A DNA stretch of 64,000 nt from CAZRSW01 sp964602845 (GCA_964602845.1 CAZRSW010000004.1:1-64000), one strand, 5' to 3'. Shown: positions 1 to 9,683, numbered from the stretch's first letter. A program made the numbers and translations. Notes: generated by a model from the letters alone, not told the origin.

Positions 1-660
1 ATGGGGGTGAGTATCGCTCAAGACTGTGTTTCATTAGGTACTGACAAGCCCAACGACAATCTTGTTGTAACTAGGCCCGTATTCGGTGGAAATGCGATGG
101 CTAAGTTTACATTCGAAGCTACATACCCACAGATCGCAACCCTTAGGATTAAGAACTTTGAGGCATCTTCTCCCAATAAGGATATACCGTGCAGAATAGA
201 AAAAATAACTGTCACTCTTGACAACTCTACCCTAAAAGCTCATGTCCTAAGCACAGTAAAACAAGAGTCAGAAGGTATTAGGCTTGAAGAAGCTCCCGTG
301 GTAGTCGCAGGGGGAAGAGGTTTAGGGGGAGCAAAAGGATTCGAGCAATTGATCGACCTAGCGAGACTATTTAACGGAGCGGTGGGGGCATCCAGGGCCG
401 TATGTGATGCAGGTTGGCTAGACCATTCATTTCAAATAGGATTGACAGGTAAAACCGTATCTCCTAATTTGTATATTACGGTAGGCATTTCTGGGGCAAG
501 TCAGCATATGGCCGGGTGCTCAGGATCCAAGAACATTGTCGCAATAAATAAAGATCCCGGTGCGAATATATTTAAGTCCGCTACGTATGGAGTCGTAGGG
601 GATTGGGAAAAAATCCTACCTTCCTTTTCCGCTACAATCGGTGATCTTTTACAACAATAA
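1..660 (+). CDS. etfA: Electron transfer flavoprotein alpha subunit, C-terminal part (cut by window edge)
   Basis: This is the FAD-binding C-terminal two thirds of ETF alpha. With ETF beta the protein carries electrons from acyl-CoA and other dehydrogenases to the quinone pool. In the visible 219 residues, GGRGLGG (about 104-110) is followed by VGASRAVCDAGW (about 128-139), QIGLTGKTVSPNLYI, ISGASQHMAG and the ending NKDPGANIF...YGVVGDW, which together form the FAD-domain signature. Family members are about 320 residues, so roughly 100 N-terminal residues lie to the left of the window. The ATG at base 1 is simply an in-frame Met and not the real start. etfB would be expected just upstream. The next gene (npdG) follows on the same strand after 41 bases. 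Confidence 0.93.
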   Translation: MGVSIAQDCVSLGTDKPNDNLVVTRPVFGGNAMAKFTFEATYPQIATLRIKNFEASSPNKDIPCRIEKITVTLDNSTLKAHVLSTVKQESEGIRLEEAPVVVAGGRGLGGAKGFEQLIDLARLFNGAVGASRAVCDAGWLDHSFQIGLTGKTVSPNLYITVGISGASQHMAGCSGSKNIVAINKDPGANIFKSATYGVVGDWEKILPSFSATIGDLLQQ

Positions 661-701
661 CTGGCAAATCAGTAAACACATTTCAACGATCACGAATACG
701 T

Positions 702-1322
702 ATGGGGGTTAGATTGATTGGTTTCATTGGAGGTAGCGGCCCTGAGGCAAGAGGCCTGGCATTAAGGTTATCGCTGCAGGGGGAATCCGTGATGTTGGGA
801 TCTAGAAGCGCCCAAAGAGCACAACTGGCTGCTAATAGCCTTCCGCAACATGCAACTTCAGGGTCTATTGCCTGGGGAACAAACGAGGAAACAGCTGCGG
901 AGTCAGATATAGTCTTCATATCAGTCCCGTTTTCAGGTCATGCTAGCTGCATCACTTCGTTGCGGAAATACCTGAGTAATAAAATAATTGTAGATGTAGT
1001 AGTGCCTATTTCCTTCTCAAAGGGACATGTTTCTGTAATAACGGTGGCTGAAGGATCGGCAGCAATGCAAGCCCAAACCCTGCTTCCAGAATCCACAGTA
1101 GTTTCAGCATTCCACAGTATAAGTGCCAATGATTTACTAGTTCCAAATAAGATCATTGACTCAGATGTAGTTGTTTGCTCCGACAATCCGAGTGCGACAT
1201 CCCAAGTCATTGGAATCAGCGAAAAGATCAGTGGGATCAGAGGAATTGATGGTGGCCCCTTAGAGAATTCCCGTTATGTGGAACATTTCACAGCGGTACT
1301 TTTGAACATTAATAAGATATAC
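702..1322 (+). CDS. npdG: F420-dependent NADP oxidoreductase (NADPH:F420 reductase), truncated by assembly gap
   Basis: The enzyme exchanges hydride between reduced coenzyme F420 and NADP. The N-terminus MGVRLIGFIGGSGPEARG is the NADP-binding Rossmann turn. SRSAQRA follows as the 2'-phosphate-recognising region, and the segment GPLENSRYVEHFTAVLLNIN is typical of the NpdG C-terminal half. The family is about 210-230 residues, and 207 are visible before the run of Ns, so only the last 10-20 residues are lost. The bases after the gap do not encode a recognisable NpdG ending, so I stop the call at the gap. No clear ribosome binding site precedes the ATG. The gene implies that the organism makes or uses F420. 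Assignment within the family (NpdG rather than another NADP-binding reductase) is by motif only. Confidence 0.8.
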
Positions 1323-1422
1323 NNNNNNNNNNNNNNNNNNNNNNNNNNNNNNNNNNNNNNNNNNNNNNNNNNNNNNNNNNNNNNNNNNNNNNNNNNNNNN
1401 NNNNNNNNNNNNNNNNNNNNNN
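1323..1422. other. Assembly gap of 100 Ns
   Basis: There are exactly 100 consecutive Ns, the conventional filler for a scaffold join of unknown size. It removes the 3' end of npdG, and possibly more sequence. The two flanks may not be 100 bases apart in the genome. Confidence 0.99.
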
Positions 1423-1503
1423 ATTGTGATACAACCACGACGGGAAAAGCATAGTTAATTTGGAATTGAGGATCAATTAGTTCAATCAGTAAGGTAATTA
1501 TCA

Positions 1504-2616
1504 ATGACTACAGCATTCATATATCAAGATAATCTATCAAGGCACAGTTTAGGAGATACCCATCCTATGAAACCGTCACGTCTTCGATATACATATGAAC
1601 TCTTAGTAGCGTTGCAAGCTTTTGAAGTTCCAAATTCATTACTGGTCTCAGCTAGAAAAGCCACAACCAAAGAGATTCTCAGTTTCCACAGTTCCGAATA
1701 TATTAGTGCCGTTGCAACTGCAGACGGAGGCAACCTGCACCCCAATTCGAGTAAATTCAACCTCGGGTCAAGTGATAATCCTATTTACGAAGGAATCTAT
1801 CAAGCAGCACTTCTTTCAACTGGCTCTACCATGAGGGCAGTTGACTTAATTCTCAACGGAACCGTTGAGTCAGCCTTCAGCATATCAGGTGGCCTGCACC
1901 ACGCCATGCCCCATCATGCAAGCGGGTTTTGTATATTTAACGACCCTGTAATTGCAATCAAGGCATTTTTGGACAATGATCTCAGAGTCGCGTACATTGA
2001 CATCGACTGTCACCATGGTGATGGAGTTCAATACGCTTTCTACGATTCAGACAGAGTTTTAAATATATCTATACATGAATCAGGGGAATTCCTTTTTCCA
2101 GGAACTGGATTTGTCAACGAAATTGGTTCAGGGAAAGGAAGAGGTTACACAATCAACATACCGCTATACCCTTACACAAACGATGAAGAATATCTTTGGG
2201 CTTTCCGCGAAATCGTCCCAAGAATCATGGCCAAATTCCGTCCGGATATTTTAGTGACCCAACAGGGTGTCGACTCTCACTTTCAAGACCCTATCACTCA
2301 CCTAAACCTCACTACACAAGGCCATTCTGACATTGTGAAAGAAATAAAGAGATCCCATAATGGCCCCTGGCTTGCCCTAGGCGGCGGAGGATATAACCTC
2401 CAAGCTGTAGCACGTTCCTGGGCGCTAGAGTATGGCATAATGTCAGGCCAACACTTTGGATCAGGAATTCCGGAATCCTATTCACATCTCCACAACGTTG
2501 ATTCCTTGATAGACCATCGGCAAGATGGCCCTCCCCAAAGAGTCAAAAACAAAATACTAAAGTACAATACCAACACTGTGAATGCCCTGCAAAAACTGCT
2601 ATCTGATTTCCCCTAA
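1504..2616 (+). CDS. Histone deacetylase-superfamily (AcuC-like) deacetylase
   Basis: This is a zinc-dependent deacetylase of the arginase/deacetylase fold, 370 residues long. Residues seen include the His pair H132-H133 in GGLHHAMPHHASGFC, zinc ligands D168 and H170 in DIDCHHGDG, D257 in QQGVDSHFQDP and the transition-state Tyr297 in GGGGYN, so the active site is complete. The N-terminal HPMKPSRLRYTYELL matches the AcuC type. Bacterial relatives deacetylate acetyl-CoA synthetase, acetylpolyamines or other acyl-lysines. The substrate here cannot be read from sequence. An AAGGTAA ribosome binding site lies just before the ATG. No acetoin or acs genes are nearby, so the name acuC is not applied. 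Confidence 0.88.
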   Translation: MTTAFIYQDNLSRHSLGDTHPMKPSRLRYTYELLVALQAFEVPNSLLVSARKATTKEILSFHSSEYISAVATADGGNLHPNSSKFNLGSSDNPIYEGIYQAALLSTGSTMRAVDLILNGTVESAFSISGGLHHAMPHHASGFCIFNDPVIAIKAFLDNDLRVAYIDIDCHHGDGVQYAFYDSDRVLNISIHESGEFLFPGTGFVNEIGSGKGRGYTINIPLYPYTNDEEYLWAFREIVPRIMAKFRPDILVTQQGVDSHFQDPITHLNLTTQGHSDIVKEIKRSHNGPWLALGGGGYNLQAVARSWALEYGIMSGQHFGSGIPESYSHLHNVDSLIDHRQDGPPQRVKNKILKYNTNTVNALQKLLSDFP

Positions 2617-2793
2617 TCGGAAACACTTCGATTAAGCATCCCTTTAAAGAATCAAGACTTGATCGGAAAATTAAATATGAGGCGTAACTGGCAGTTTACA
2701 AACCACGAATTATTAGACTAAAACACTAGCATGCGGTAATCTACTTAAACATGACCGGGTCCTGATTTGCGTACACTTCTTCAAGGTGAGTTT

Positions 2794-3357
2794 ATGTCAA
2801 CTCTTCCAATATTAGAAATTCCACATCCTACACTCAGACAAAGAGCAAAGAAAGTGCGGCGGATTGATTCAAAAACTCTACGATTATCATACGATATGGT
2901 CGATACATTAAGAGAAGCGGGGGGAGTGGGTCTTGCAGCAAATCAAGTCGGTCAACTACAAAGAATCATAGTTGTTCAACTACCAGAAGAGGAATCGGCA
3001 CGGATCTATATAAACCCTGAAATCGTCAAAAAACATGGGTCCAGACAAGTTGAAGAAGGATGTTTGAGCTTACCAGGGTACAGAGGTGTAATAGAAAGAT
3101 CGGTCTGGATAAAATTCGTCGGACTGGATCACAGTAGCAAAAAGATTGGATTTAGAGCAGAGGATCTCTTGTCCCAAATCCTAGAACACGAAGTGGATCA
3201 TCTCAATGGCATTCTTTACACAGACCATCTCGCCTCACATCAGGATCTGTACAAGATAGATGACATGCCAAAAATCGACTCGGAAACAAGAGATCACTCA
3301 GCAGCTGAAACATATGACACCGATCTTGACTCGGCCGCCACGATTAAAGTGAAGTAA
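2794..3357 (+). CDS. def: Peptide deformylase
   Basis: The enzyme removes the formyl group from the N-terminal Met of new proteins. All three metal/catalytic motifs are present: GVGLAANQVG (Gln51), EEGCLSLPG (Cys90) and HEVDH (His132, Glu133, His136). I chose the ATG at 2794, which gives 187 residues, because AAGGTGAG sits directly upstream. An in-frame TTG at 2767 would add nine residues but has no binding site. After residue about 150 there is a polar, acidic tail (KIDSETRDHSAAETYDTDLD...) beyond the catalytic core, as in several bacterial deformylases but of no known use. It is followed closely by cca. Confidence 0.95.
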   Translation: MSTLPILEIPHPTLRQRAKKVRRIDSKTLRLSYDMVDTLREAGGVGLAANQVGQLQRIIVVQLPEEESARIYINPEIVKKHGSRQVEEGCLSLPGYRGVIERSVWIKFVGLDHSSKKIGFRAEDLLSQILEHEVDHLNGILYTDHLASHQDLYKIDDMPKIDSETRDHSAAETYDTDLDSAATIKVK

Positions 3358-3365
3358 ATAATATA

Positions 3366-4835
3366 TTGTCCCATAGATGCATAACTCAGAGTGAAATCAC
3401 TTTCCCAACATTCTTGATCCCAGTTTTACGACTTATATCAAATCAGGAACAAGAAGCCTATTTAGTCGGCGGCTATTTAAGAGACTCAATAGCAAAAATT
3501 AACACAGCTGACATTGATATATGTATTGTGGGGCACGCACTTCCTGTCGCTGAATCCGTCGCAAAACTTTTAAACGGCACTCATATTGAGCTTAGTAAAA
3601 CCAGAGGAATACACAGAGTTGTCACGACCAAAGATAGTATGGACATCCAAGTTGACTTTACTTCAGCTTACCGGGGCATCTCCTGTGATTTAGCTAACAG
3701 AGACTTCACCATCAACGCCATAGCGCTGCCCATTAATCAAAACACTATTTCGCAACGATCAAACGTCTCGGATCTTATCGACCCATTTAATGGGATAACA
3801 GATATCAACCGTAATGTTCTAAGGATGACCTCTCCCAAGGTATTCGCAAGTGATCCAATAAGACTGCTGCGTGCTATCAGACTTCAACAACAGCTTGAAC
3901 TAAATATCGACCATACCACATCAAAACAAATGACGTCAGATGCCACTCGGCTGGCCACCGCTAGCTGGGAACGAATACGAAACGAATTTCTAGGTATCAT
4001 TGCCCAAGATGATGCAGCTAGCGCGCTTAAAACCCTTGATTGTCATAACCTTTTGGATCAGATAGTCCCTGAAATGCAAGCAACCAAACATGTGGAGCAA
4101 CCAAAGGAGCATTACTGGGATGTTTTCGAACATTCTATAGAAACTGTATCCAATCTCGAAAGAATTCTATCCCACATACCTTCTGATCGTATGGCACCGA
4201 CATTCGACGGAGCAAACAGCTACTTTGATGAATTGATAGGCGACGGGCACACTCGATTGACAATCTGTAAAGTGGCAAGTTTACTCCACGACATCGCCAA
4301 ACCTCAAACAAAGACGATAGATACAACAGGGAGGATCAGATTCCTTAACCACGCAACAGAAGGCGCGTTAATATCAGGCAGGATCACTAACAGATTGAGG
4401 ATGAGTCGCAAAGTAAGTTTGTCCATCCAAGGTCAAATACTCCATCATCTAAGACCTAGCCAATTGGCCCCCCAAGGTAAGATGCCCTCAAGAAAAGCCA
4501 TATCAAGATATTACAAGGATGTTGGCGATGTGGCCTTAGATACTCTTTACTTGAGTATTGCGGATCATCTTGCAGCCAGAGGTCCACACCTAGATAACGC
4601 TGAATGGGAGCACCGCTGCCAGACGGTAAAATTAATATTAGATGAACTTCATTCAATAAATACAGCCGTCAAAACTAAAACCTTAGTGACAGGACACGAT
4701 ATAATGGAAAGGTTGTCGTTGAAACCAGGGCCTCATATCGGAAAGCTGATTGATCTTGTTGAGGAGGCTCAGTTTGATGGAAAGATAACAACGAAGGAAG
4801 AGGCATTAAACCTGATTTCAGGAGAAAGTTGCTAG
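3366..4835 (+). CDS. cca: CCA tRNA nucleotidyltransferase / poly(A) polymerase family protein with HD domain
   Basis: This class II nucleotidyltransferase adds or repairs the 3'-CCA of tRNA. The head domain shows YLVGGYLRD (residues 32-40) and the metal-binding DID (49-51), then RDFTINAIAL, DPFNGITDI and SDPIRLLRAIR, all signatures of the family. The C-terminal half has an HD phosphohydrolase-type domain with LLHDIAKP (His308-Asp309). The 489-residue length fits the HD-bearing group. The start is a TTG, eight bases after the def stop, with no in-frame ATG nearby. An A-adding or poly(A) polymerase role cannot be excluded by motif alone. It sits in a tight def-cca-secD-secF run. Confidence 0.88.
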   Translation: MSHRCITQSEITFPTFLIPVLRLISNQEQEAYLVGGYLRDSIAKINTADIDICIVGHALPVAESVAKLLNGTHIELSKTRGIHRVVTTKDSMDIQVDFTSAYRGISCDLANRDFTINAIALPINQNTISQRSNVSDLIDPFNGITDINRNVLRMTSPKVFASDPIRLLRAIRLQQQLELNIDHTTSKQMTSDATRLATASWERIRNEFLGIIAQDDAASALKTLDCHNLLDQIVPEMQATKHVEQPKEHYWDVFEHSIETVSNLERILSHIPSDRMAPTFDGANSYFDELIGDGHTRLTICKVASLLHDIAKPQTKTIDTTGRIRFLNHATEGALISGRITNRLRMSRKVSLSIQGQILHHLRPSQLAPQGKMPSRKAISRYYKDVGDVALDTLYLSIADHLAARGPHLDNAEWEHRCQTVKLILDELHSINTAVKTKTLVTGHDIMERLSLKPGPHIGKLIDLVEEAQFDGKITTKEEALNLISGESC

Positions 4836-4844
4836 GAGAATATC

Positions 4845-6623
4845 TTGCGTAGAAACGCTAGGGCACTGATTTTAATAGTTATAATACTGGCCATATGTAC
4901 GGTGACGCTCAGTGTAAAGAAAATACATTTCAACAACTTTGAACGAGGCTCAGACGCACCCCTAGGGTTGAGCCTAGGGCTAGACTTGCAAGGGGGTAGC
5001 CATTTAGTCTATCAAGCTGCACTAAAAGATCCTGATACTGGCTTACCCAAGGCGGTCACTTCAGATCAGATGGCTTCGCTGGTCAGAACAATCGAAAGAC
5101 GTATAAACTCCTCAGGACTTGGGGAACCAATTATACAGATATTGGGCGAAGACCGATTGTTGGTCCAATTACCTGGAGTCAGAGATCCTGGCAGAGCTAA
5201 AACCCTCATTGGAGAAACAGCACGACTAGAGTTCAAGCATCGCGACCTAAACGTGCCACCCGAGGAGCTTGACATTTTTACGGGACAAGACGTTATATCC
5301 ATAAGTGCAGAGGATGTAACAACGAGCGGGGTGCCCGTCGGCGATCTTAAGTTAGAAGGATCAGCTACTTCTACGCCGGACGCGGTCACATACCCAGCTA
5401 TAATTATCGAATTCACTGACACCGCATCCAAGCAATTTTATGACGTCGTCCTTGAATTGCAAGAATCATATCTTAAATCAATGAATGCCACTTTGCGGGG
5501 AGATTTGTTACCAGCGGATTCTCTAGAGCTAAATTTTGAAGGTCAAGATTCCTTGAGATTCAATGTGACTGGTAATTTAATCATGCCAATAGCAACTTCA
5601 ACGAAATATATTGTATATATGCCAGTGGATTCAACTGACTTGGACTACGGCGTATCAACTGAAGAAACCAAGTCGAAACTAGGAGTATCCCCAAAGGTTA
5701 CTTTCCTACTAAAGAGAGGTTCCTCGGACGAAGATATTGGGCTCACAGGGGACGATCTTGCAAACGCATATGCCAGCCAACATCAAACATCGGGAGCCCC
5801 CATTGTAAATATTGAGTTTAATAGCGATGGAACTAAGCTATTCGGAGAATTGACAACAAAAATAGTCGCGACGCAAGAACGCACTGGTATACGAGATCAA
5901 ATCGCGATTATACTCGACGGTGATGAGTTGATCGCTCCTGTAGTGACCACGCCAATTACAGCAGGAACGGCTATCATACAAGGTGCTGATTTCACTCTGG
6001 AAAGAGTAAGAGATTTAGCACTCTTGTTGGAATCTGGTAGACTCCCCATCCCGATAGAACTCATACAAGAACGCGATGTTGACGCCATGTTAGGAGCAGA
6101 TTCATTAGCAAAAAGCGTCCTGGCAGGCGGCACAGGATTGATACTAGTTTTATTATTCATGACTCTTTACTACAGAGTTCCAGGTTTTGTAGCTTCGCTT
6201 GCCCTGATCTTGTACGCTGGAATGGTATTGTCGATCTTCAAGCTCATTCCCATAACGCTCACCCTTTCGGGTGTTGCCGCAGCGATTCTTTCAATTGGGA
6301 TGGCCGTCGACGCTAATATTTTGATCTTCGAACGAATGAAAGATGAATTGCGGGCTGGCAGAACAATGCTTTCGGCAATAAACATTGGCTTCAATCGCGC
6401 ATGGCCTGCAATTAGAGACGGCAACGTATCCACTCTTATCACCTGTGCTATCCTTTTTTGGTTTTCTGATCAATTGGGTGCAACAATTGTGCAAGGATTC
6501 GCTGTCACACTCGCTGTAGGCGTAATCATCAGCATGTTTTCCGCTATAGTGATCAGTCGCACCATGTTAAGGATCTTGGCTCTGTCCCCATTGTCCAAAA
6601 AAATTAAACTTTTCATGCCCTAA
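4845..6623 (+). CDS. secD: Protein translocase subunit SecD
   Basis: SecD is the larger half of the SecDF accessory complex, which uses the proton-motive force to pull proteins out of SecYEG. There is an N-terminal membrane segment (about residues 6-24) and then LGLDLQGGSHLVYQA, the family hallmark. A long extracytoplasmic P1 region follows (to about residue 420), and then a five-helix membrane domain with GMAVDANILIFERMKDELRAG. The length of 592 residues is a little longer than the shortest SecDs. The start is TTG at 4845 with an AGGAGAA binding site four bases upstream, nine bases after the cca stop. secF follows as a separate gene. Confidence 0.95.
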   Translation: MRRNARALILIVIILAICTVTLSVKKIHFNNFERGSDAPLGLSLGLDLQGGSHLVYQAALKDPDTGLPKAVTSDQMASLVRTIERRINSSGLGEPIIQILGEDRLLVQLPGVRDPGRAKTLIGETARLEFKHRDLNVPPEELDIFTGQDVISISAEDVTTSGVPVGDLKLEGSATSTPDAVTYPAIIIEFTDTASKQFYDVVLELQESYLKSMNATLRGDLLPADSLELNFEGQDSLRFNVTGNLIMPIATSTKYIVYMPVDSTDLDYGVSTEETKSKLGVSPKVTFLLKRGSSDEDIGLTGDDLANAYASQHQTSGAPIVNIEFNSDGTKLFGELTTKIVATQERTGIRDQIAIILDGDELIAPVVTTPITAGTAIIQGADFTLERVRDLALLLESGRLPIPIELIQERDVDAMLGADSLAKSVLAGGTGLILVLLFMTLYYRVPGFVASLALILYAGMVLSIFKLIPITLTLSGVAAAILSIGMAVDANILIFERMKDELRAGRTMLSAINIGFNRAWPAIRDGNVSTLITCAILFWFSDQLGATIVQGFAVTLAVGVIISMFSAIVISRTMLRILALSPLSKKIKLFMP

Positions 6624-6671
6624 AGAGAGATGCACAGTGAACGAAATAGGTTTCTTTATAACAAATGCCCA

Positions 6672-6679
6672 GAGGAGGG
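6672..6679 (+). promoter_or_regulatory. Ribosome binding site that fixes the secF start at TTG 6686
   Basis: GAGGAGGG is a near-perfect Shine-Dalgarno match, six bases before TTG 6686. It lies downstream of the alternative ATG at 6665, which argues for the TTG. Confidence 0.75.
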
Positions 6680-6685
6680 CTAATT

Positions 6686-7612
6686 TTGAATCTCATAGAT
6701 AAAAGATTGTGGTTCTTCGTATTTTCTTTACTGGTTATCACTCCCGGTATCGTATTTCTCGCAGCTGCTCCAGGGCTAAAACCAGGAATAGACTTTACCG
6801 GGGGCTCCAGTATGACTCTAAAATTCCCCAACGATGCAATTGTGGACCAAAAATCCTTGCGAACAGAGCTATCGCTAGCATCCTATACAGACGCTAGCGT
6901 TCAAAACTTAGGTGACAACAGCTTCTTCGTGCGCACCAAAGAACTAGATGAGGCATCTAAAGACAACTTGGTTGACAGGTTAGCCGGTAGATTCAGTTCC
7001 CAGAAAGACAACATCCTACTAGGATTCGATCTCGTATCTCCCGTCGTTGCAAGAGAGACGGTGCTTAACGCCCTCTGGGCGATCTTGGCTGCGTCCATAG
7101 GTATATTCATCTACATTTGGTGGGCATTCCGAAATGTGCCCAGCCCATTTCGATATGGCATAGCAGCGATTATTGCCTTAGCCCATGACACAATCATAGT
7201 TGTGGGCATTTTCGCTATTCTCGGTAAGGTATTAGATATAGAGGTCAGCACCATGTTTCTAATAGCCCTTCTGACAGTAATAGGCTACAGCGTAAACGAC
7301 ACTATAGTTGTTTTTGACAAGATAAGGGAGAATGTCTTGGCTTATCCCAACCGAGAGTTTCCTGAGATAGTTAATCTGAGCATTTCCGAAACCCTCGGCA
7401 GATCGATTAATACCAGTTTTACACTTCTCATTGCCCTGCTAGCCCTACTGCTGTTTGGAGGCGCTACAATACGCGAATTTCTATTGGTACTTTTAATTGG
7501 CGTCATAGTCGGAACCTACAGCTCAATTGCGATCGCCAGTCAAGTACTTGTATCCTGGGAAATGCGCAGTATTGGCCGCTTCTTTCGCCAAAAACAGCCG
7601 TCAGTAAATTAG
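6686..7612 (+). CDS. secF: Protein translocase subunit SecF
   Basis: SecF is the second half of the SecDF complex. The protein has an N-terminal helix (LWFFVFSLLVITPGIVFLA), the signature GIDFTGGSSMTLKF, and a five-helix C-terminal domain containing TVIGYSVNDTIVVFDKIREN. I prefer the TTG at 6686 (308 residues), because GAGGAGGG at 6672-6679 lies six bases before it. The in-frame ATG at 6665 would add seven residues but has no binding site and would put that purine run inside the gene. The last four bases overlap the end of the converging alcohol dehydrogenase gene, so there is no room for a dedicated terminator. Confidence 0.94.
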   Translation: MNLIDKRLWFFVFSLLVITPGIVFLAAAPGLKPGIDFTGGSSMTLKFPNDAIVDQKSLRTELSLASYTDASVQNLGDNSFFVRTKELDEASKDNLVDRLAGRFSSQKDNILLGFDLVSPVVARETVLNALWAILAASIGIFIYIWWAFRNVPSPFRYGIAAIIALAHDTIIVVGIFAILGKVLDIEVSTMFLIALLTVIGYSVNDTIVVFDKIRENVLAYPNREFPEIVNLSISETLGRSINTSFTLLIALLALLLFGGATIREFLLVLLIGVIVGTYSSIAIASQVLVSWEMRSIGRFFRQKQPSVN

Positions 7613-8640
7613 GGAACAAGAACTGCCCTGCCAAAAATAGACGCATTTTTTACGTTTTCATAGGCTCCAACGATTTCACTAAACTTAAATATCGCCCCAA
7701 CCACGGGCTCGATCTCTTCTTCAGAAACCATTTTCGCCGCCCTGCAAATGTGATCTATATCAGCCCCAACAACACCTAAGATACTGGCATCTCTAAAAAT
7801 AATCTCTGACATGCTTATATTCGCCCTGTACCCTTGGATATCACCGGCCAATATCATTTTGCCCCGTAACTTCAGGCTTTTGATTGCCGATCTAAATACA
7901 ACACCCCCTATGGGATTAAAAATAAAATCGACTCCCATATCGGATGTTGCAGACAACACTAACTCCGACGGATCAATTTCTGGTTCTATAAGAAATACTG
8001 AATCGATTCCAAAGTGTTCCAATTGCTCAATTTTATTGGGAGAGCTTGTGAAGGCGATTACTTGCGCTCCGGCAGAAGATGCTATTTGGACCGCGTGAGA
8101 CCCTAAACCACCACCAGCTCCAAAGATAACAACCCTATCCCCAGATTTGATATGAACCACATCCCGAAGCGCTCTAATCCCTACACCAATCGGGCAACCA
8201 TATAGACTCGCGCCTATGATGTCTGATCCCTTATCAATCTGAACCAAGTGTCTTTCTGGAACAGATATGTACTCCGTAAGTCCCCCATCAATGCCATGGC
8301 CTCGACCTTTTCCTGATACGCACCGGTAGTCTCTTCCTGCAAGACAACTACTACAGTTACCGCAAAAATCTACTAGGGAAGCCACCACTTTGGCACCAAT
8401 TTCTATGCCCTCAACATCCTTACCTTTTCCAACTACGATCCCAGACACTTCATGTCCGAGAACTAAATTTTTCCTAACACCTCTTTTAAGCAAGCCACTC
8501 ATGACCGCTATGTCATGGTGACAAAGCCCAACGGCAGCAACCTTCATCAAAACAAAATCAGCGGTCGGATATGGGATTTCGCATTCGACAATATCAAATT
8601 GTGGGATCGTTCCTGGAACCCTCAGTACCCATGATTTCAC
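7609..8640 (-). CDS. Zinc-dependent alcohol dehydrogenase (MDR family)
   Basis: This is a medium-chain dehydrogenase/reductase that oxidises an alcohol, or reduces an aldehyde or ketone, with NAD(P). Catalytic zinc ligands are visible in VGLCHHD (Cys) and GHEVSG (His-Glu). The structural-zinc loop has four cysteines (CGNCSSCLAGRDYRC), and the cofactor turn is GAGGGLGSHAVQIA. The start is GTG 8640 (343 residues), eight bases after AGAGGT. A TTG at 8646 is the alternative. It follows the 6PGDH-like gene by about 30 bases and is probably co-transcribed with it. The substrate is unknown: these motifs do not separate simple alcohol, threonine or sugar-alcohol dehydrogenases. Confidence 0.88.
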   Translation of the reverse strand: MKSWVLRVPGTIPQFDIVECEIPYPTADFVLMKVAAVGLCHHDIAVMSGLLKRGVRKNLVLGHEVSGIVVGKGKDVEGIEIGAKVVASLVDFCGNCSSCLAGRDYRCVSGKGRGHGIDGGLTEYISVPERHLVQIDKGSDIIGASLYGCPIGVGIRALRDVVHIKSGDRVVIFGAGGGLGSHAVQIASSAGAQVIAFTSSPNKIEQLEHFGIDSVFLIEPEIDPSELVLSATSDMGVDFIFNPIGGVVFRSAIKSLKLRGKMILAGDIQGYRANISMSEIIFRDASILGVVGADIDHICRAAKMVSEEEIEPVVGAIFKFSEIVGAYENVKNASIFGRAVLVP

Positions 8641-8669
8641 TGACAAATACCTCTATTTTTCTTATATGC

Positions 8670-9542
8670 CTAATTCTCAGAGAGCGATTCTATGATTTGC
8701 CACACCGTTCTATCCGTATCTATCGACTCAGGAGTTTCGTTAGCAAACGGTGTGGCATTCAACAAATCGTATATAACTGCAGCCCCCATATGAAACTGTG
8801 ACGTGACATTTACGTCGTCAAAAGTCTGGGATATTTCCTGCATTTCCCCAATCCATCTATGAGCATTGGCAGGTAAACTCGGAATAGTTGCCTCCATTTT
8901 CTTGAGTTGATCTTGTTGGCTAAAACGAAATTCTTCTGCAAGCTCGCATATCAACCCCATCCTATGAGCCGCAAGCAATAAAGCTACTTGTAATGTGTTA
9001 GTACCTTTGGTCAAAGCAGCGTAGCACATCTTGATGCCAGAAGCGCGACCAATGGAATCGCCAATTGGCTTGACGCTAATCCCCTTACCATCCAACGCCA
9101 TCAGTAGATCAGAGTCAGGTCCAGATACGTAAAAACGGGGGGCAACGCCTTTTCCTGGTGCACCTCCTATGATACCTCCATCTATATAGCGCCCCCCGGC
9201 ATTATTTATAGTGTCAGAAATAAGCAAAGATTTCTTTGGAGATACTGCATTACAGTCAGCAAAGTAGGTCGAACTTCCCGTGAGTCTCAACGCACTAGCA
9301 ACTTCTTCAGCCACCGATTGGGCATACGCTGGAACTAAAATGGAAAGCACAATATCTGCCTCTTCGACCAATTCATTGATGCTGTTAACTACCCTAAAGT
9401 TTCCCTCCAAAGCTAGCCGCTTTGTCCTATCACTCCTTCCCGATAGACAAGTAACGACATCAAACCCATTTTGGCCAAGAATCTTCCCCACCGAATGCCC
9501 CATATCTCCGGGACTAAGTATCGCAATAGTTCGTGGTGTCAC
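8670..9542 (-). CDS. NAD(P)-dependent 6-phosphogluconate dehydrogenase-like protein with DUF1932 C-terminal domain
   Basis: The N-terminal Rossmann domain begins with TIAILSPGDMGHSVGKILGQ, a beta-hydroxyacid dehydrogenase cofactor turn with SPGDMG in place of GLGxMG. The middle (YIDGGIIGGAPGKG, RFYVSGPDS) and the helical C-terminal part match the DUF1932 architecture. Relatives act on small hydroxyacids, but the substrate here is not known. The start is GTG 9542 because AGGAGGAGA (9546-9554) lies immediately upstream, giving 290 residues. A longer in-frame reading to 9605 would swallow this binding site. It is the first gene of a likely two-gene unit with the alcohol dehydrogenase downstream. 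Confidence 0.8.
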   Translation of the reverse strand: MTPRTIAILSPGDMGHSVGKILGQNGFDVVTCLSGRSDRTKRLALEGNFRVVNSINELVEEADIVLSILVPAYAQSVAEEVASALRLTGSSTYFADCNAVSPKKSLLISDTINNAGGRYIDGGIIGGAPGKGVAPRFYVSGPDSDLLMALDGKGISVKPIGDSIGRASGIKMCYAALTKGTNTLQVALLLAAHRMGLICELAEEFRFSQQDQLKKMEATIPSLPANAHRWIGEMQEISQTFDDVNVTSQFHMGAAVIYDLLNATPFANETPESIDTDRTVWQIIESLSEN

Positions 9543-9545
9543 AAT

Positions 9546-9554
9546 TCTCCTCCT
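9546..9554 (-). promoter_or_regulatory. Ribosome binding site setting the GTG 9542 start
   Basis: Read on the minus strand this is AGGAGGAGA, three bases before GTG 9542. It is the strongest Shine-Dalgarno sequence in this stretch and rules out the longer N-terminus. Confidence 0.75.
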
Positions 9555-9683
9555 AAATTTAGACTGATAAAATAAATATAATTCCCTCAAATTATATTTA
9601 ACCAATGCTCAGCAATAAAATCCCCTAAGGGCCTCAGCTAAATGGTAAACTCTGGAATACAATACTCCAGAAGGACATAAACG

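Noticed and set aside
1..3. ATG at base 1 as the start of etfA
   Set aside because: The encoded protein is about 100 residues short of ETF alpha, so the window edge simply falls at an in-frame Met.
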